Shown here: in pieces, positions 11,355 to 22,499 of the stretch | Numbering within the stretch: position 1 is the stretch's first letter | How the letters are laid out: the number at the start of each line of letters is the position of its first letter | Source of the DNA: Sipunculus nudus | Lineage: Eukaryota > Annelida > Sipuncula > Golfingiida > Sipunculidae | Direction of reading: 5' to 3' | DNA: 64,000 nt | NCBI GenBank assembly: GCA_026874595.1 | Contig: CM049312.1 | Location: 74,436,429-74,500,428 of the forward strand | Program-made: the position numbers and the translations under genes | The notes under the pieces: generated by a model | What the model was told of the DNA's origin: nothing | The model's input: the letters and a program-made list of their open reading frames with translations, nothing else | Databases searched by the model: none

Positions 11355-13025
11355 CTAACCGTTTACCAGCGGCTCCTCGTCATTATGGTAAGCCAAGTTG
11401 TTTTCCGATTGACTGACGTTACCTGGAAATGGAAGACAAAAGACCAGCCGATCAAAGAAGAAGAGTCGAGAAGGAAGTAGGTAACACCCCGTCTTGATGT
11501 AAGCTGCTAACGCTTTGTTCTCTATGGTCCTATACCTGAGGTCTTTTTCCAGCAAAATCACGATACGGAATCCTTTGATCTGACGTTCATAGTCTTCTGC
11601 CTCTTCGAAGATGTTTGGAAAAGTTCCGTCAGTCAGGAATTCTTCGGTGACAACGAATATGACCCTGGAAGACTGCTTCATCACTTGGTCGCAGTTCTCA
11701 CGAACAGACATCCCGAGATTAGCATCTCTAACAGTAGTATAAAGTGTGAACCGTAACTCACCTTCCAAGAAAGGGATCAGCTCTTCTTCAACAAATCTGT
11801 CACCCTCTGAACCAGCAGATATTACATAGGCAGCATATTCTTTCTGAGGTTCTCTGCGTCTTCCCCCAATCAATAGACCCAACCGTGTATACAGAATAGC
11901 GAGCAATTCCTTCCGGTAATACCAGGAGGAAAGACTCGCAACTGCAATTAAGAGGAGCAGCCCGCCCGCGGCTGATACCACTATTCCGTATAACGGAAAT
12001 GGTACACATTTAGGCAGATCGGAAGACCATTCACCACTGTAGTGACATGGCACGATGTTATTTCCAACAAGTTTATAGTTCTTCCAGCAAGAGTATAACA
12101 CCAAAGGTAAGCGACCCTGGTACCGGAGATTGCCATTAGCATATTTAACTTCCGGTATTGGTCCACATTCGACAGGCTTATACCAGCAACGGCCCGTTTC
12201 GTATGTCTCGTATAATAGACAAGCTTGAGTTATGTTAGGTACCTGTGCTCGTGCCAGAAGGTGTGCACAACCAGCAATTGAATCTTCACAAACTTCACGG
12301 CATATAAATTCTTTTCTGTCTTTCCTTTTTGGACAGTTTGGTAATTTTAACCTACAGACTGCCTCTATCACATGTTGGTAGCAATATGGTGGTGGAATAG
12401 TTCTTGCATTATCAACTATAATTCTCAATGCCATATCATTGAATAAATGAAATTTACCATCATTTGTTTCGTCATCAGAGAGTCCAAAAGGTATAATCCC
12501 AGAACAAGGAGTTCCTTTTTCAAGTCGTTTGCAAGTGTAATCCAGAAATCTGTGTTCCAACGTGTACGTGAAATTATAAGGTCTGCGAAATTTACAGTTC
12601 TCAAAACCAATATGGAAGTCAAATGCTATACTGTGCATTGGAAGAACAAGACCAACCGTGCAAGCACATAATGTCCCATTTTTTAGTAGATTGCACACAA
12701 GAGGGAAATAAAAGAATAACGTATTTCCGTACATTCTTCCATCTGACTTTACATGTTCTTCGATGAAGTTGCATGTTACGTTTTTATTTATGAAATCACT
12801 TTTCGTCAAAGCTGATATCAGTGAAGCAGAACGTGTTTTACACTCATCAGTGTCCGTGATGTCATATGTAAAATTATGGAGCATAACTTCAATGCCTCTC
12901 TTAGTATTCCCGAGATTGAAGTTAAAACCAGTCCAACCATCAGTTGTGTTGATAGTCATATGGTTCACTTTCATACAGACCAACCCAAACACGTGACACA
13001 TAAAAAATCCTTTGAGCCAGGCCAT
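11355..13025 (-). CDS. FZ-like/Sushi/TM/TIR transmembrane receptor, copy B (complete)
   Basis: Single-exon frame of 556 aa. The frame extends 48 codons further upstream, but I place the start at 13025 because that Met is conserved in copy A, where a stop blocks upstream extension, and it opens a signal-peptide-like segment. Order: signal ~1-17; Cys-rich ectodomain with sequons; Frizzled-like Cys module ~165-280; Sushi ~287-340 with Cys 287, 313, 327, 340 and Trp 333; membrane helix ~346-368; basic stop-transfer residues and linker; TIR ~396-535. TIR box 1 is YAAYVISAGSEGDRFV, box 2 RDANLG (no Pro where Toll-like receptors have RDxxPG), and box 3 FFFDRLVF. TIR domains act by protein contact, some as NAD hydrolases; which applies here is not decidable. 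No leucine-rich repeats are present, so this is not a Toll-like receptor. Probably an immune or developmental surface receptor. Confidence 0.9.
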   Translation of the reverse strand: MAWLKGFFMCHVFGLVCMKVNHMTINTTDGWTGFNFNLGNTKRGIEVMLHNFTYDITDTDECKTRSASLISALTKSDFINKNVTCNFIEEHVKSDGRMYGNTLFFYFPLVCNLLKNGTLCACTVGLVLPMHSIAFDFHIGFENCKFRRPYNFTYTLEHRFLDYTCKRLEKGTPCSGIIPFGLSDDETNDGKFHLFNDMALRIIVDNARTIPPPYCYQHVIEAVCRLKLPNCPKRKDRKEFICREVCEDSIAGCAHLLARAQVPNITQACLLYETYETGRCWYKPVECGPIPEVKYANGNLRYQGRLPLVLYSCWKNYKLVGNNIVPCHYSGEWSSDLPKCVPFPLYGIVVSAAGGLLLLIAVASLSSWYYRKELLAILYTRLGLLIGGRRREPQKEYAAYVISAGSEGDRFVEEELIPFLEGELRFTLYTTVRDANLGMSVRENCDQVMKQSSRVIFVVTEEFLTDGTFPNIFEEAEDYERQIKGFRIVILLEKDLRYRTIENKALAAYIKTGCYLLPSRLFFFDRLVFCLPFPGNVSQSENNLAYHNDEEPLVNG

Positions 13026-14640
13026 TTCAAGTTCTGAGTTTCGGAATAATGCCTTGTCAAATTGAAATATATGAACATATAGTGTACGTTTTGTATGTAT
13101 CGGATATTTATAACATTCCAGGACAATGGTCCTGGAGATATAGATGTCATTGTGGTTACAACACGACACTAGATGATTGTGTTCATTTAGATTGTGATTA
13201 ATCTATTGACTTGAGAAATATCTCTTTAAATAATACTATAATTAACCGATGTCACATCCTCAATTGCTCGACAAAAACCACTATTTCTCCGTGAGTTTTT
13301 TATTATATCGTTCTTACAATGTGTGTCTGCAGATGAAGATGTAGTCGTGGTTACAACATCTCATTAGATTAATATGTGTTCATTAAGATTGTGATAAATT
13401 TATTGACTACGGAAGTACCTCTTTAAATAATATTATAATTTGGCGATGCAACATTAACAATTGCTGACAAAAACCACTATTTCTTCCCGAGGTGGTTTAT
13501 GATAGCGTTTTCACCAAGAATAGAACATAGTTGTAATGCGTAGTTATATAAACTGTACAAACTAATTGGTATTGATAATGTAAAGTGTTTTCCCCAGGAA
13601 TAGAACGCAATTGGATTGAGTAGTTATATAAACTGTACAAACTAATTGGTATTGATAATGTAAAGTGTGGCTGATAATGTAATGTATAATACTTACTATT
13701 GCAAAGCATCGGGTCAGAAGTCAGTGGTACCAGTTTTTTCTAGGGTTAACAAATTGCCATATAATTGTATGTGTGTGTATGCTGGCATTATTATATTCAA
13801 GTATAATTATAATATATATTGTAATTATTTAAAATAAATAACCCACAGACAACAACACATCACAAAACAGTTGTCAGGTCCGATTATAATTTGTGGAACC
13901 ATAAAATTCTCTCGGTCTATATAAATAGAATGATTGTAGAACTTTAAGACCTAATCATTTGAATGTTTAACGTCCGGGCAGAAGTAGATGTTGCTCTATA
14001 ATGAGCTAAGTTAAATGTTGTCTATAAATAAATGTTATGTATATTACTGAATATGAATGTGTAACCAAGACAGGGGAAGATATGCTGTGAGCAGTTAAAG
14101 TAGATTTTCTAAGGAAGGATAATTCATTAATATTATCCATTATTGGATTAGACTTTGTCGTGGGTACCTGACGCTTCGTCTGCTTGACGGTCAGGGGCCT
14201 TGATTCTGTATGTTGTCGACATTGTCAATGTTATCATTATAATCTGCTGTCCCGTTATAGCCTTGGCTTTTCAATCACCGGGTTTTATGTGTGGATGTTT
14301 GTTTAATGACTAGTTGGCAGTCATGTAATTCCGATCATGGTACTTTTTTTAATGTATTCAGACCCCTGATCATTCCATATTGTCTATATTTTATGGATGT
14401 AGTCAGGTATTTCACAGATGAAGTCAGGTATTTCACAGATGGAGTTTGATATTTCACAGATGGAGTCTGGTATTTCACAGATGGCTTCGGGTATTTCACA
14501 GACGAAGTCGAGTGTTCTGGAATACTCGCCATATTCACCATTATTCTGATATCTTGACCCAGCCTTACCACAGTCATTATTCAACTAAGTTTTAGGATAA
14601 CTAGTTTACCTCTTTCATGTTTCATTTAATAATTTTAAGT
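13026..14640. repeat. Duplicated 5' flank of receptor copy B
   Basis: Paralogous to the flank of copy A (roughly 1240-3230), including two ~76-bp tandem units (about 13508-13670, each containing TATATAAACTGTACAAACTA) and the 21-bp minisatellite. It lacks the broken receptor fragment and AT tract present in copy A. Homology fades near 14640, marking the edge of the segmental duplication. Confidence 0.8.
14390..14512. repeat. 21-bp minisatellite upstream of receptor copy B
   Basis: About six tandem units of CAGATGGAGTCTGGTATTTCA type, the paralogue of the array at 2918-3040, with its own point differences. Confidence 0.9.
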
Positions 14641-14649
14641 AATTTTTTT

Positions 14650-17200
14650 TTCACTCAGCTGATGCATTATTGTAGTTCAAGGTCTGGGACTAGATATGAT
14701 TGTATTCTCTATCAATTTTTTTATATAAAATTAAATGATAATATATTCGCAACTTGTCTTATCATTTACTCGAAAGTTCCATGCCCTGACGTGTTTCTCT
14801 CAAAAATGAAAGACAACATCACCGGAATTTTCTTTCAAATAACTATTTACAATACTTGCTTTTATGTGACCAAAAGTTACTACACTGTGTTTGGGTAAGA
14901 GCGATACTTAAAGGTCCAGACTGCCACTGTCCCTGCAATTGGGTTCTCCTGTTAAAACATTACCGTGATATATCCTGATTAATGTAAAAATATTACGTTG
15001 AACCATCTGAAATGCACTTTAACATCATGCGGTATTTACATTAAAGGCTCAGAGCTGTATATATTGTCTGTCAACATACCGAGAACAACTTTAGAAAATG
15101 TTGCCGTGCATGCTGACCATACATTTATCAGTTGGACCTGTGTTAAATAATTGATTATTGTAACAGCTTACTGTAAAGAAAGCTTAATTAGTCTGCATAA
15201 TCTGCTGAAGCTGCTTGAACAGGTATTTGGTACGTTTGAATAGATAAATTATGTCTGCTGAAGTTTCACATGGAATGCTCTGATTGGTCAAAATAAAGTC
15301 ACGCGATTCATCTATTCTCCTGCAAGGAAAGATGTGGTCGAATGTCCCATACCTGAAAAAGGACTTTGTTCTCGGTAAGTTCGGTCATTTTAATATTTCA
15401 AGGATTTGTGTTTTTTTCTGCTGGACATTTTGTTGAAAAAAAAGGAATCTTTTGCCACAATCAACAACGCCGTTTTTCCAAATTTTTAAATGGGAACTGA
15501 AAATGATTTCATGTTTGAGAAATATGTCTAAGCATTTAAATATCCCAAAAGATTATTTTTTTGTAATAACTGTTCGCCAATGCCTTCAGTCAGATGTTCA
15601 AACCCAATGGTGACTCTAATTAATCAGTCATTGGCTGATATTGTCACTGTGGCAAAGGTGTGAGAATCTGCTTATATTATTAAGGTATCTAGAATAGAAT
15701 ATTGGATTTCCGTATGATTAGGAATGATCCTGACCTTGAAGCACACACACCTGAAGAAAAGCTTGAGAGACTGAAATATGTGCAATTTGTTGGTATGCAA
15801 AGTGAAATGTATAAATTACATTGGTTAAAGGTATAATCGAAATCCAAATGTTTGACCTTGAAAAATGATAATTAACAAACCTTTTTTTCCGACTGGTGAA
15901 AACTAACGGCGACGAATGATACTTAGTGTTCGGGTGTTGTAGTAAATGGATATTTATGAGATATAATCACTCGTATTTCAAATTATAAAAGAAACGGGTA
16001 GTCCCTGTCTGAGCTCCGTACATGTATCTGAGTTCAACAGACAAGACTGGTGGCTGCAGAGCTGAAAAAGGGTCAGGGCTGGAAGCGGTCACGTTAGTCC
16101 TATAAGGCCCCGCACCGGCACCCTCGTCCAACGACGAGGAGGAAGAATTAGTTTGTTTCCAGGAATTTTGCCTCCAATATCGTAAGGAGAAATAGAAGCG
16201 AAGTCTTCGGAGAGTATTGAAGATACCACACCAAGCCAAGCTCAAAGAGTTCCAAGACGCCGTTCCATGTTAGCTCCAGAACGCCACGCACTGAAGCCAA
16301 GAAGGGAAGTGGGACGAGCTAGCAGAGCAACACCAACCACGCCCACTCCGTGCCGACAACCTGCACACTGCCTCCGCCTGCTACAGACAGTCTGGCGTTG
16401 TCGAGAGCCCTTTTCTGAAAGATAACAAGTTGCTATTAGATTTCGTCATAAGCCGCAGCTGGCAAAATTGACCATTACATAGCACACGGTCATCAAGCAC
16501 ACGCTCATATAAAAGGTGAATCGAAGTAACGATGGCCATGGTTTATGGTTATGCTGATTACCCAATGTAAATACTTTATACCATGGACTCAAATATGTCG
16601 CTGCCTTTAAAACAAGTCCCGAAGTCATGAACGGAATCCCGTGAACTGTTCAGTTTACCTCGGGCCAGTAAAGAATGGATCAGATTTGTGTGTGGGTCTG
16701 GCCAATGATCCAGATGCAGGAAGGACTACCATGAATATTCACGAATGTCAAGTCACATATGTCCTTATGAATATGGGTATTTGGACCGAATAATTGAAAG
16801 CAAACACGTGTGGAGGAACATGCATCAATGAACCTTGCCATATGGGCCAATGAGTAAATTAAAACACGGATTGCGAAGTATCCCACATTGAGGACCGCCC
16901 ATATGGCGGATGCTTGCATTCGGGAGAATGTATATTTCTAGTTATTTTTGCATTAAATCAGAAAAGTGTATTTCCGCTTTTTATACCTTAAACATAGCTT
17001 TGGCTTGAATGATGTTTGATGCTCTTATATAAATAGCCCTAACCCACTCCAATGTAAATATAGATAAATACTTATCATTTAATGATGCTTTAAAGTGCAA
17101 AGAACGAATCTTTGTAAGAATTCAATGAAATATATTTTTTATCACGCATGATTGACATTTCGGAATTAAGGTAGAATAGTCGTATATTTAACCAACATAT
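14650..17200. other. Non-coding stretch with a repeat-family member
   Basis: No supportable gene. Bases ~15040-15400 belong to the dispersed family that also occurs at 29530-30240, 42000-42200 and 53140-53340 (shared: AAAGCTGAATCAGTCTGCA-like and CTGATTGGTCAAAATA-like blocks). A minus-strand frame of 92 codons at 16245-15967 has GC content above its surroundings and an acceptor-like pyrimidine tract, but no recognisable domain. Confidence 0.55.
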
Positions 17201-17935
17201 AAGGCACGGTTTTACTTATCTTTCAGAAACTCCAGGAATTGTTATATTTGAGGGCACTGAATAATAATCCTCATAAATTTCTTATGAGTTCCTTTTAATG
17301 GTTCAGACAACAGTGCTTATGTAACAGATGACGTAATTAATGAAGATGTCATTATTGTAAAAATCTAAAGTCAATCCAAAAGATTGTTTTGAGTTTATTA
17401 ACTTATATTATTTCAAACCTGGTACATAAACATTTCTTCTGGTATACATACTTTTGAATTATCCATTCAATTTAAAAATATTTTATAGCATTAAAAAAAA
17501 TTAAAGGAACGCTATTCTGAGCATCCAGTAACAGTCAGCCATTTTTGGTTGACATATATTAAAATACACAACATTATTAACTTTTCTTTGTTATTCCCCT
17601 TTTCTTTGTGTCTTTCTAATTGTAAAATGATATTTTAAATTTTTTATTGAATCAAAATTAAAAATTAAATTTTAGGAAAGATAGAAATATTATAATAATG
17701 ATACCTTAACATGTTTTACATTTTGCCGGCTTTTTCACATATTCCGTTTAACTGGGTTAATTGCGGGTAGCACACCCAACGGTTCCAATTTTCCCTTTAA
17801 TAGAGAGGACGTTGCCCATCACGGTTGCTGACATTCTGCCTCGGCCTCCTTCAACCAGTACGTGTAACGAACATCCTCTTGTGTGGCATCCCAACACCAC
17901 TTCCTAAAAAAAAAGAACGGACTCTCCGCGATCGA
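17200..17935 (-). pseudogene. Orphan last exon and 3' flank of a C-type-lectin-like gene
   Basis: Minus-strand bases ~17935-17706 match exon 4 of the lectin gene at 56275-58951 (KWCWDATQEDVRYTYWLKEA, then a one-base deletion giving a stop after ECQQ; VCYPQLTQL follows in another frame). The homology continues past the stop codon into the 3' flank of that gene (58952-59400) down to about 17200. No exons 1-3 are nearby, so this is a dispersed dead fragment. Confidence 0.85.
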
Positions 17936-17999
17936 TCACAAGGGAGTTGTCCTTTGCTTCCACGACTCCAAGTCAAGGTCGTACATTGTCATGTATAGA

Positions 18000-18620
18000 G
18001 AATAATAAATCATTTATAGTCCAAAAGAAAAATGAGTCGTGTATGGCCCAAGAGTAAAATGAGTCGTGTATAGGCAGAGAGAAAAAATTGTCGTGTATGG
18101 CCCGAGAGAACAACGACTCGTGTAAAGTCCAAGAGAAAAATGAGTCGTGTATAGTCCAAGAGAAAAATGAGTCGTGTATAATCAGAGAAAAAATCAGTCG
18201 TGTATAGCCCGAGAGAAAAATGAGTCGTGTATAGTCCAAAAGAAAAATGAGTCGTGTATAGGCCAAGAGAAAAATGAGTCGTGTATAATCAGAGAAAAAA
18301 TGAGTTGTGTATAGCCCGAGAGAAAAATGAGTCGTGTATAGCCCCAGTGAAAAATGAGTCTTGTATATCCCGAGAGAAAAAGGAGTCGTGTATTGTCCAA
18401 GAGACAAATGAGTCGTGTATAGTCAGAGGGAAAAATGAGTCGTGTATAGTCAGAGAGAAAAATGAGTCGTGTATAGTCAGAGAGAAAAATGAGTCGTGTG
18501 TAGCCAGAGAGAAATGAATCGTATATAGCCAAAGAGAAAAATGAGTCGTGTGAAGTCAGAGAGAAAAATGAGTAGTGTACAGCCCGAGAGAAAAAGAAGC
18601 AGTGTATAGCCCAAGAAAAA
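18000..18620. repeat. 27-bp minisatellite
   Basis: More than 20 tandem, imperfect units of the form AGAGAAAAATGAGTCGTGTA plus a variable TAGTCC/TAGCCCG/TAATC tail. The ~27-bp period, a multiple of three, keeps long frames open on both strands (repeating ESCIVREKN or DSFFSWTIH), which I do not regard as genes: no start context, no flanking exon and no domain. Confidence 0.95.
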
Positions 18621-18649
18621 ATGTTTGTACGTTGTAGAAGACTTGGATA

Positions 18650-21370
18650 GCCCCATAGTATCGGCCGGGGGTAACTGTCCATTTAATGTAAAACAGGGAG
18701 CACAGCCGGTGATATCAGTCAGTCAGTGGCGTATCACTGTATAAAAATAATTAAGGAAAGTCTACCTTAGCAGTGATAACCACATTAAAACGTTATAATG
18801 TTGCAGTTAATCGTTTTACGTCTGTCATTCAACAAAGCATGTAAATTTATGTTCATTTATTAAATGCCTTCATGGTGAAGAAATTTCTACGTGTTTTGTC
18901 ACTGAGTATAAAATAATAAGGCTGGTATATAGTAGAAAATAGCTTCGAATACCAGAATAAGTACAATATCAATATCGTTGACACGGTCATAGCTGTGGCT
19001 CACAATAAGCTTCAGTCTTGCCCTTTAGCTCATATATTATAAATCTGATGCCTTTACTTGCAAACCGTGAAGTCAATGGTTTAAAAATAAAATGTTATTA
19101 AAGAGATATCATCTTAGCCCTGCCTGGGCTTTTGTGTACTGATGTTTACTGCTAAAATGCTTCAAATGAAACGTGATTTCTTGTAACGATAGACACGACG
19201 TAACTCAGTTATAGCTCTTATCACTAAAGCCCTGTAAAGTCCGTATGGTGAATCCCTGATATCTGCATATTAGGGTGTCACAAGGCTCCTGACGATTCCA
19301 TTGCATTTGCATATCGGGCCGTCACGTCTCCTGTGAATGGCATCGTTCCTATGAAGACGCTAACAGCGGTTCCATTGGCAGCAGACAGCTCAACCCGCTT
19401 GGTAACATTCGCACTGAAATCATGTTTTCAGAAAGTCCATACAATGGCCCTCGTGTCCTAATATATATCTCTGCTGTTCGAACATACGGTCCATGGGCCT
19501 CATTCAAGTGTCTTGTGGACAATTTCACATCGATTTTGTACTGTGTATTTGTTAGTGTTCAAGTTACACTTGAAGGTCTTGCCACTGTTAAGTTGCCGAC
19601 ACGCTGAACGTCGTGATCGTTTCAGTCGACCGGTACATGACGCAGTTTGACTGCGTTCGTCGCGTGTGGACCTGAATATCTCACGCTGATTGGCTGAGAT
19701 AGAGACACATTTTAAAACCGGCCTGCTGCGGTAAGCGATGGTCTGATAAACGGTGACACACTGACTGAATGAGGCTGAGGGTTATATATAGTGTTATATA
19801 TAGTGCTCAAATAGCCAAAGACCTAAACATATTAAGACTGAATAAATGGGAATATATATATAGCAAGCTGGAAGCCCACAATAGGCGGTTACTGAATTAA
19901 CCAAGTTGTTTTTGAAAAAGATTCTGGGAAAGACCACTATAATTACTCCTTACGTCACTGTGGAAAGACTTTAGTTCAGCGAGGCGGTGATGTGTGGCGC
20001 TGACTGTCCGGAACGGCCCAAGTTTATAAGTCGATGAAATAAGAGGGTCAGAGGGTAGTTATTAGTTATGTAAGTTGCCGCGTGGCAGCAGTACCGACAC
20101 TAAGCGCGACACAGTCAAAGCCATTTCATTGACTGGGCCAGTCTAATATCATCTTTACGGCCTATACTATAATAAATTCGTATGGTACCTATACAGTCCA
20201 TGGACCTTTAATGACATTCAGTGAAATGGCAAAATACATATGTATACTATTATGTTTAAACTGTCATTTACCAGGTTCAATACAAACTTAACCTGATTTG
20301 AAAGGATCCAAAAACGTCCACTGTACATTTAGATCGTTGCGCTTGTATCTCACATTCATAGGGTCAACACGTCTGTAATAACCCATTTCAAATGAAGAAA
20401 ATTAAATGTAGACAAATTCATATCATTCGAAATCAAGTATGTTCCAGTATGACAATTTAGAAAATTATGCTTGAAATTTCTACTCGACGGTGTTTGCGAA
20501 ATAAGCCCTATTAGAACAACCTTTTCAGTCCGTTGATAAGCAGACATATATTTCATTTAAACCTATAGGATATTCCATACATCCTTCAATAGATACACAC
20601 TCCTACACTATAAGTGGACTTATCCATTAAAGCCAGTATGATAAAATAAGGCGACCCGATGTGTCAGTGGGGTGCATAGAATTACTTATTAGTTAGCGGG
20701 ATTGGGGTGTAGATCCCGCTTTATATTGCCCGTAGGTAAGTCACTTAGAAGTTATAGGGTCTCCGCACATAAGGAAATGGAGGTAGTTAAGCACCGGCTA
20801 AGTTGAGTGGCCCGGAACCCTCCATATACTTAGTAAAGCGCATACCCCATTGACTGGCAGTATAATGTTTCGGTATATATAAATAAAAACCATTTTAAAT
20901 TCGGACAGACCGTTCGGCAGTTTGGTGATTTAAAACTGAAATTGCTGTGTTTTTGTATTTTAAAGGTAGGAGAAATTATACAAACTGATCATATACACAA
21001 AGTGATATCAGTTTATATTTATCTCTGTGACTACCTTTAGTAGGATTTTGTTTGAGGTAAATACTGAAATAATCTGAATGCATAAACTAAATGAAAAAAA
21101 GGATATGACATTCTAAAATTGGTACTAACATTACAAATAATATAAATTAACGTTTATGAGTTATGTATTACAGGTATGGCTCACTTAACAGCGAGAAGAT
21201 ATTCCATTAATGGTTTTATCTGAAAAAGAAAAAGAATAACTCCCTCGGAAATCTAGTGCAAAAAAAAAACTGTCCAAACATATGGGCATACCAAATTTAA
21301 GGAACACCCTTTAAGCCTTAATTAAAATTCTGATTTTTTTGTACGAGTTTTTCCTCATTTTACAGAGCCT
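18650..21370. other. Non-coding stretch
   Basis: No supportable gene. A SINE-like block is at ~20640-20850 and a short duplicated GTTATATATAGTG motif at ~19783-19806. Confidence 0.6.
20640..20850 (+). repeat. SINE-like dispersed element
   Basis: Contains AGTTAGCGGGATTGGGGTGT followed by AGATCCCGCTTTAT. The reverse-complement block at ~37160-37230 has AGTTAGCGTGCTTGGGTTGT then AGATCCCACTTTAT. The flanks also match in inverted orientation (ATAAGTGGACTTATCCATTA at ~20610 and ~37260). The GATCCC core resembles a tRNA B box, so a SINE origin is likely but not certain. Confidence 0.55.
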
Positions 21371-21381
21371 CCGACCTCTAA

Positions 21382-21383
<2 letters not shown>

Positions 21384-21440
<57 letters not shown>
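21384..21440. repeat. (AT)n microsatellite
   Basis: Uninterrupted TA run. Confidence 0.95.
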
Positions 21441-21442
<2 letters not shown>

Positions 21443-21789
21443 ATAATTTGTTGCAAAAACTGATGGCAGAGTGCTCGATGGGTGACCAGAGCATTTCTAT
21501 GTTGCACAGAAAGAAATAAACTGGTTTTTCTGTAGGCATTTCATGACTAATTAGTTTCGTACCACACGCTCGGAGCGAGTGGCACTCTTCAGATGTTGTA
21601 GCCTAATAGTGCTGGGAATATCAGTTGCGGAGTAAAGTCACTGGGGTCATGATCAGCTGTTTGGTGACATCCATCTTTGTTGAGGGCCGGCATCTGGTAT
21701 TTTCACTGGTCCGAATGCTGGGGGCTGCGTATAAGGAAACCCGAGATTAATATTGTGCTGGTCTGTTGGTTGTCGCTTGTTTGGGGTTG

Positions 21790-22270
21790 TTGTTATATAT
21801 TCCGCAGCAGGAACTTATGTGCGTGTTTACATGCCGTCACAAGTTCATTTCTTTTGTTTAGAGTTGCGAGTTGGGGTTGACATATAATGAAGTATTTCTC
21901 CCAAAGGCACAAATTACATCTGTTTGTTGCCGGAGAGTAGGGTTTTGCACGTTTGAGAATTTTCCATGTTATGTTGTGGCGCACGTTGTTATCTTTTAGT
22001 TTCCAGATGTATTTACTAAGCTCTGTACTTTGTTTGCCGGCTGCATTCTTGAACGAGGTTTTGTGGTTATTAAATCTGGTTTTAAAGGGGCCCTGGAAGG
22101 CATTGTCCGAGTATAGGGCAGTCTGCGGGATTTCTACAGTTGCATTTTTTTGGCTGGTGGTGTTTCGCTGTTTTTGGAGATTATAGTTTTATTGTGCCCA
22201 TCGATCTTCTGTTTTAGGTTAGTCATGCAGCTGTAGCTGATTTTGATTGTGTTGCGCTTGAACAGCTTGT
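21790..22270 (-). mobile_element. Penelope-like element remnant (3' part with GIY-YIG nuclease region)
   Basis: Minus-strand translation gives KLFKRNTIKISYSCMTNLKQ, KIDGHNKTI, a Cys pair region (CNCRNPADCPILG), then FKTRFNNHKTSF, STELSKYIWKLKD, NITWKILKRAKPYSP, CNLCLWEKYFII and LNKRNELVTACKHAHKFLL. This order (SYSCMPN-type motif, Cys-containing linker, GIY-YIG-type endonuclease C-terminal half) is characteristic of Penelope-like retroelements. It is broken by frameshifts and lacks the part between the Cys linker and FKTRF, which would hold the YVG...T core of the nuclease. The reverse transcriptase core is absent. Dead copy. Confidence 0.8.
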
Positions 22271-22275
22271 GTAGT

Positions 22276-22397
22276 ACTACCGAGTCAGTGATATACCAGG
22301 CAACAGTTACCGCTGAAGACAACAGTTATAAAGCAAATCAGACATACGTCGGCTCAACAAAGAAAAACCTTTAAACCAGATTTAATAACCACATGAC
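22276..22397 (+). mobile_element. Inverted piece of the same Penelope-like element
   Basis: On the plus strand, ESVIYQATVTAEDNSYKANQ then TYVGSTKKNL, stop, TRFNNHMT is the beginning of the GIY-YIG nuclease region (the YVG is the GIY equivalent), which is the piece missing from the adjacent minus-strand remnant. The two pieces now point in opposite directions. Confidence 0.75.
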
Positions 22398-22499
22398 CAA
22401 TATTTATATGACATATTATGCATAGATAGACGCTGTAAAAGAGACTTTATTTCAAAATTAAAATTCACGTATAATAACAGCCCACCCTAACACCGGGGA

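Noticed and set aside
11355-13025. Assignment as Toll-like receptor or Frizzled receptor
   Set aside because: No leucine-rich repeats and only one membrane helix, not seven; only the Cys module and TIR domain are shared.
13026-13169. 48-codon N-terminal extension of receptor copy B
   Set aside because: Copy A has an in-frame stop in the equivalent position and the signal peptide begins at the downstream Met; more likely 5' UTR.
17973-18682. Long open frames of 144 and 162 codons across the 27-bp array
   Set aside because: They exist because the repeat period is a multiple of three; frames are open on both strands and have no domain or splice context.
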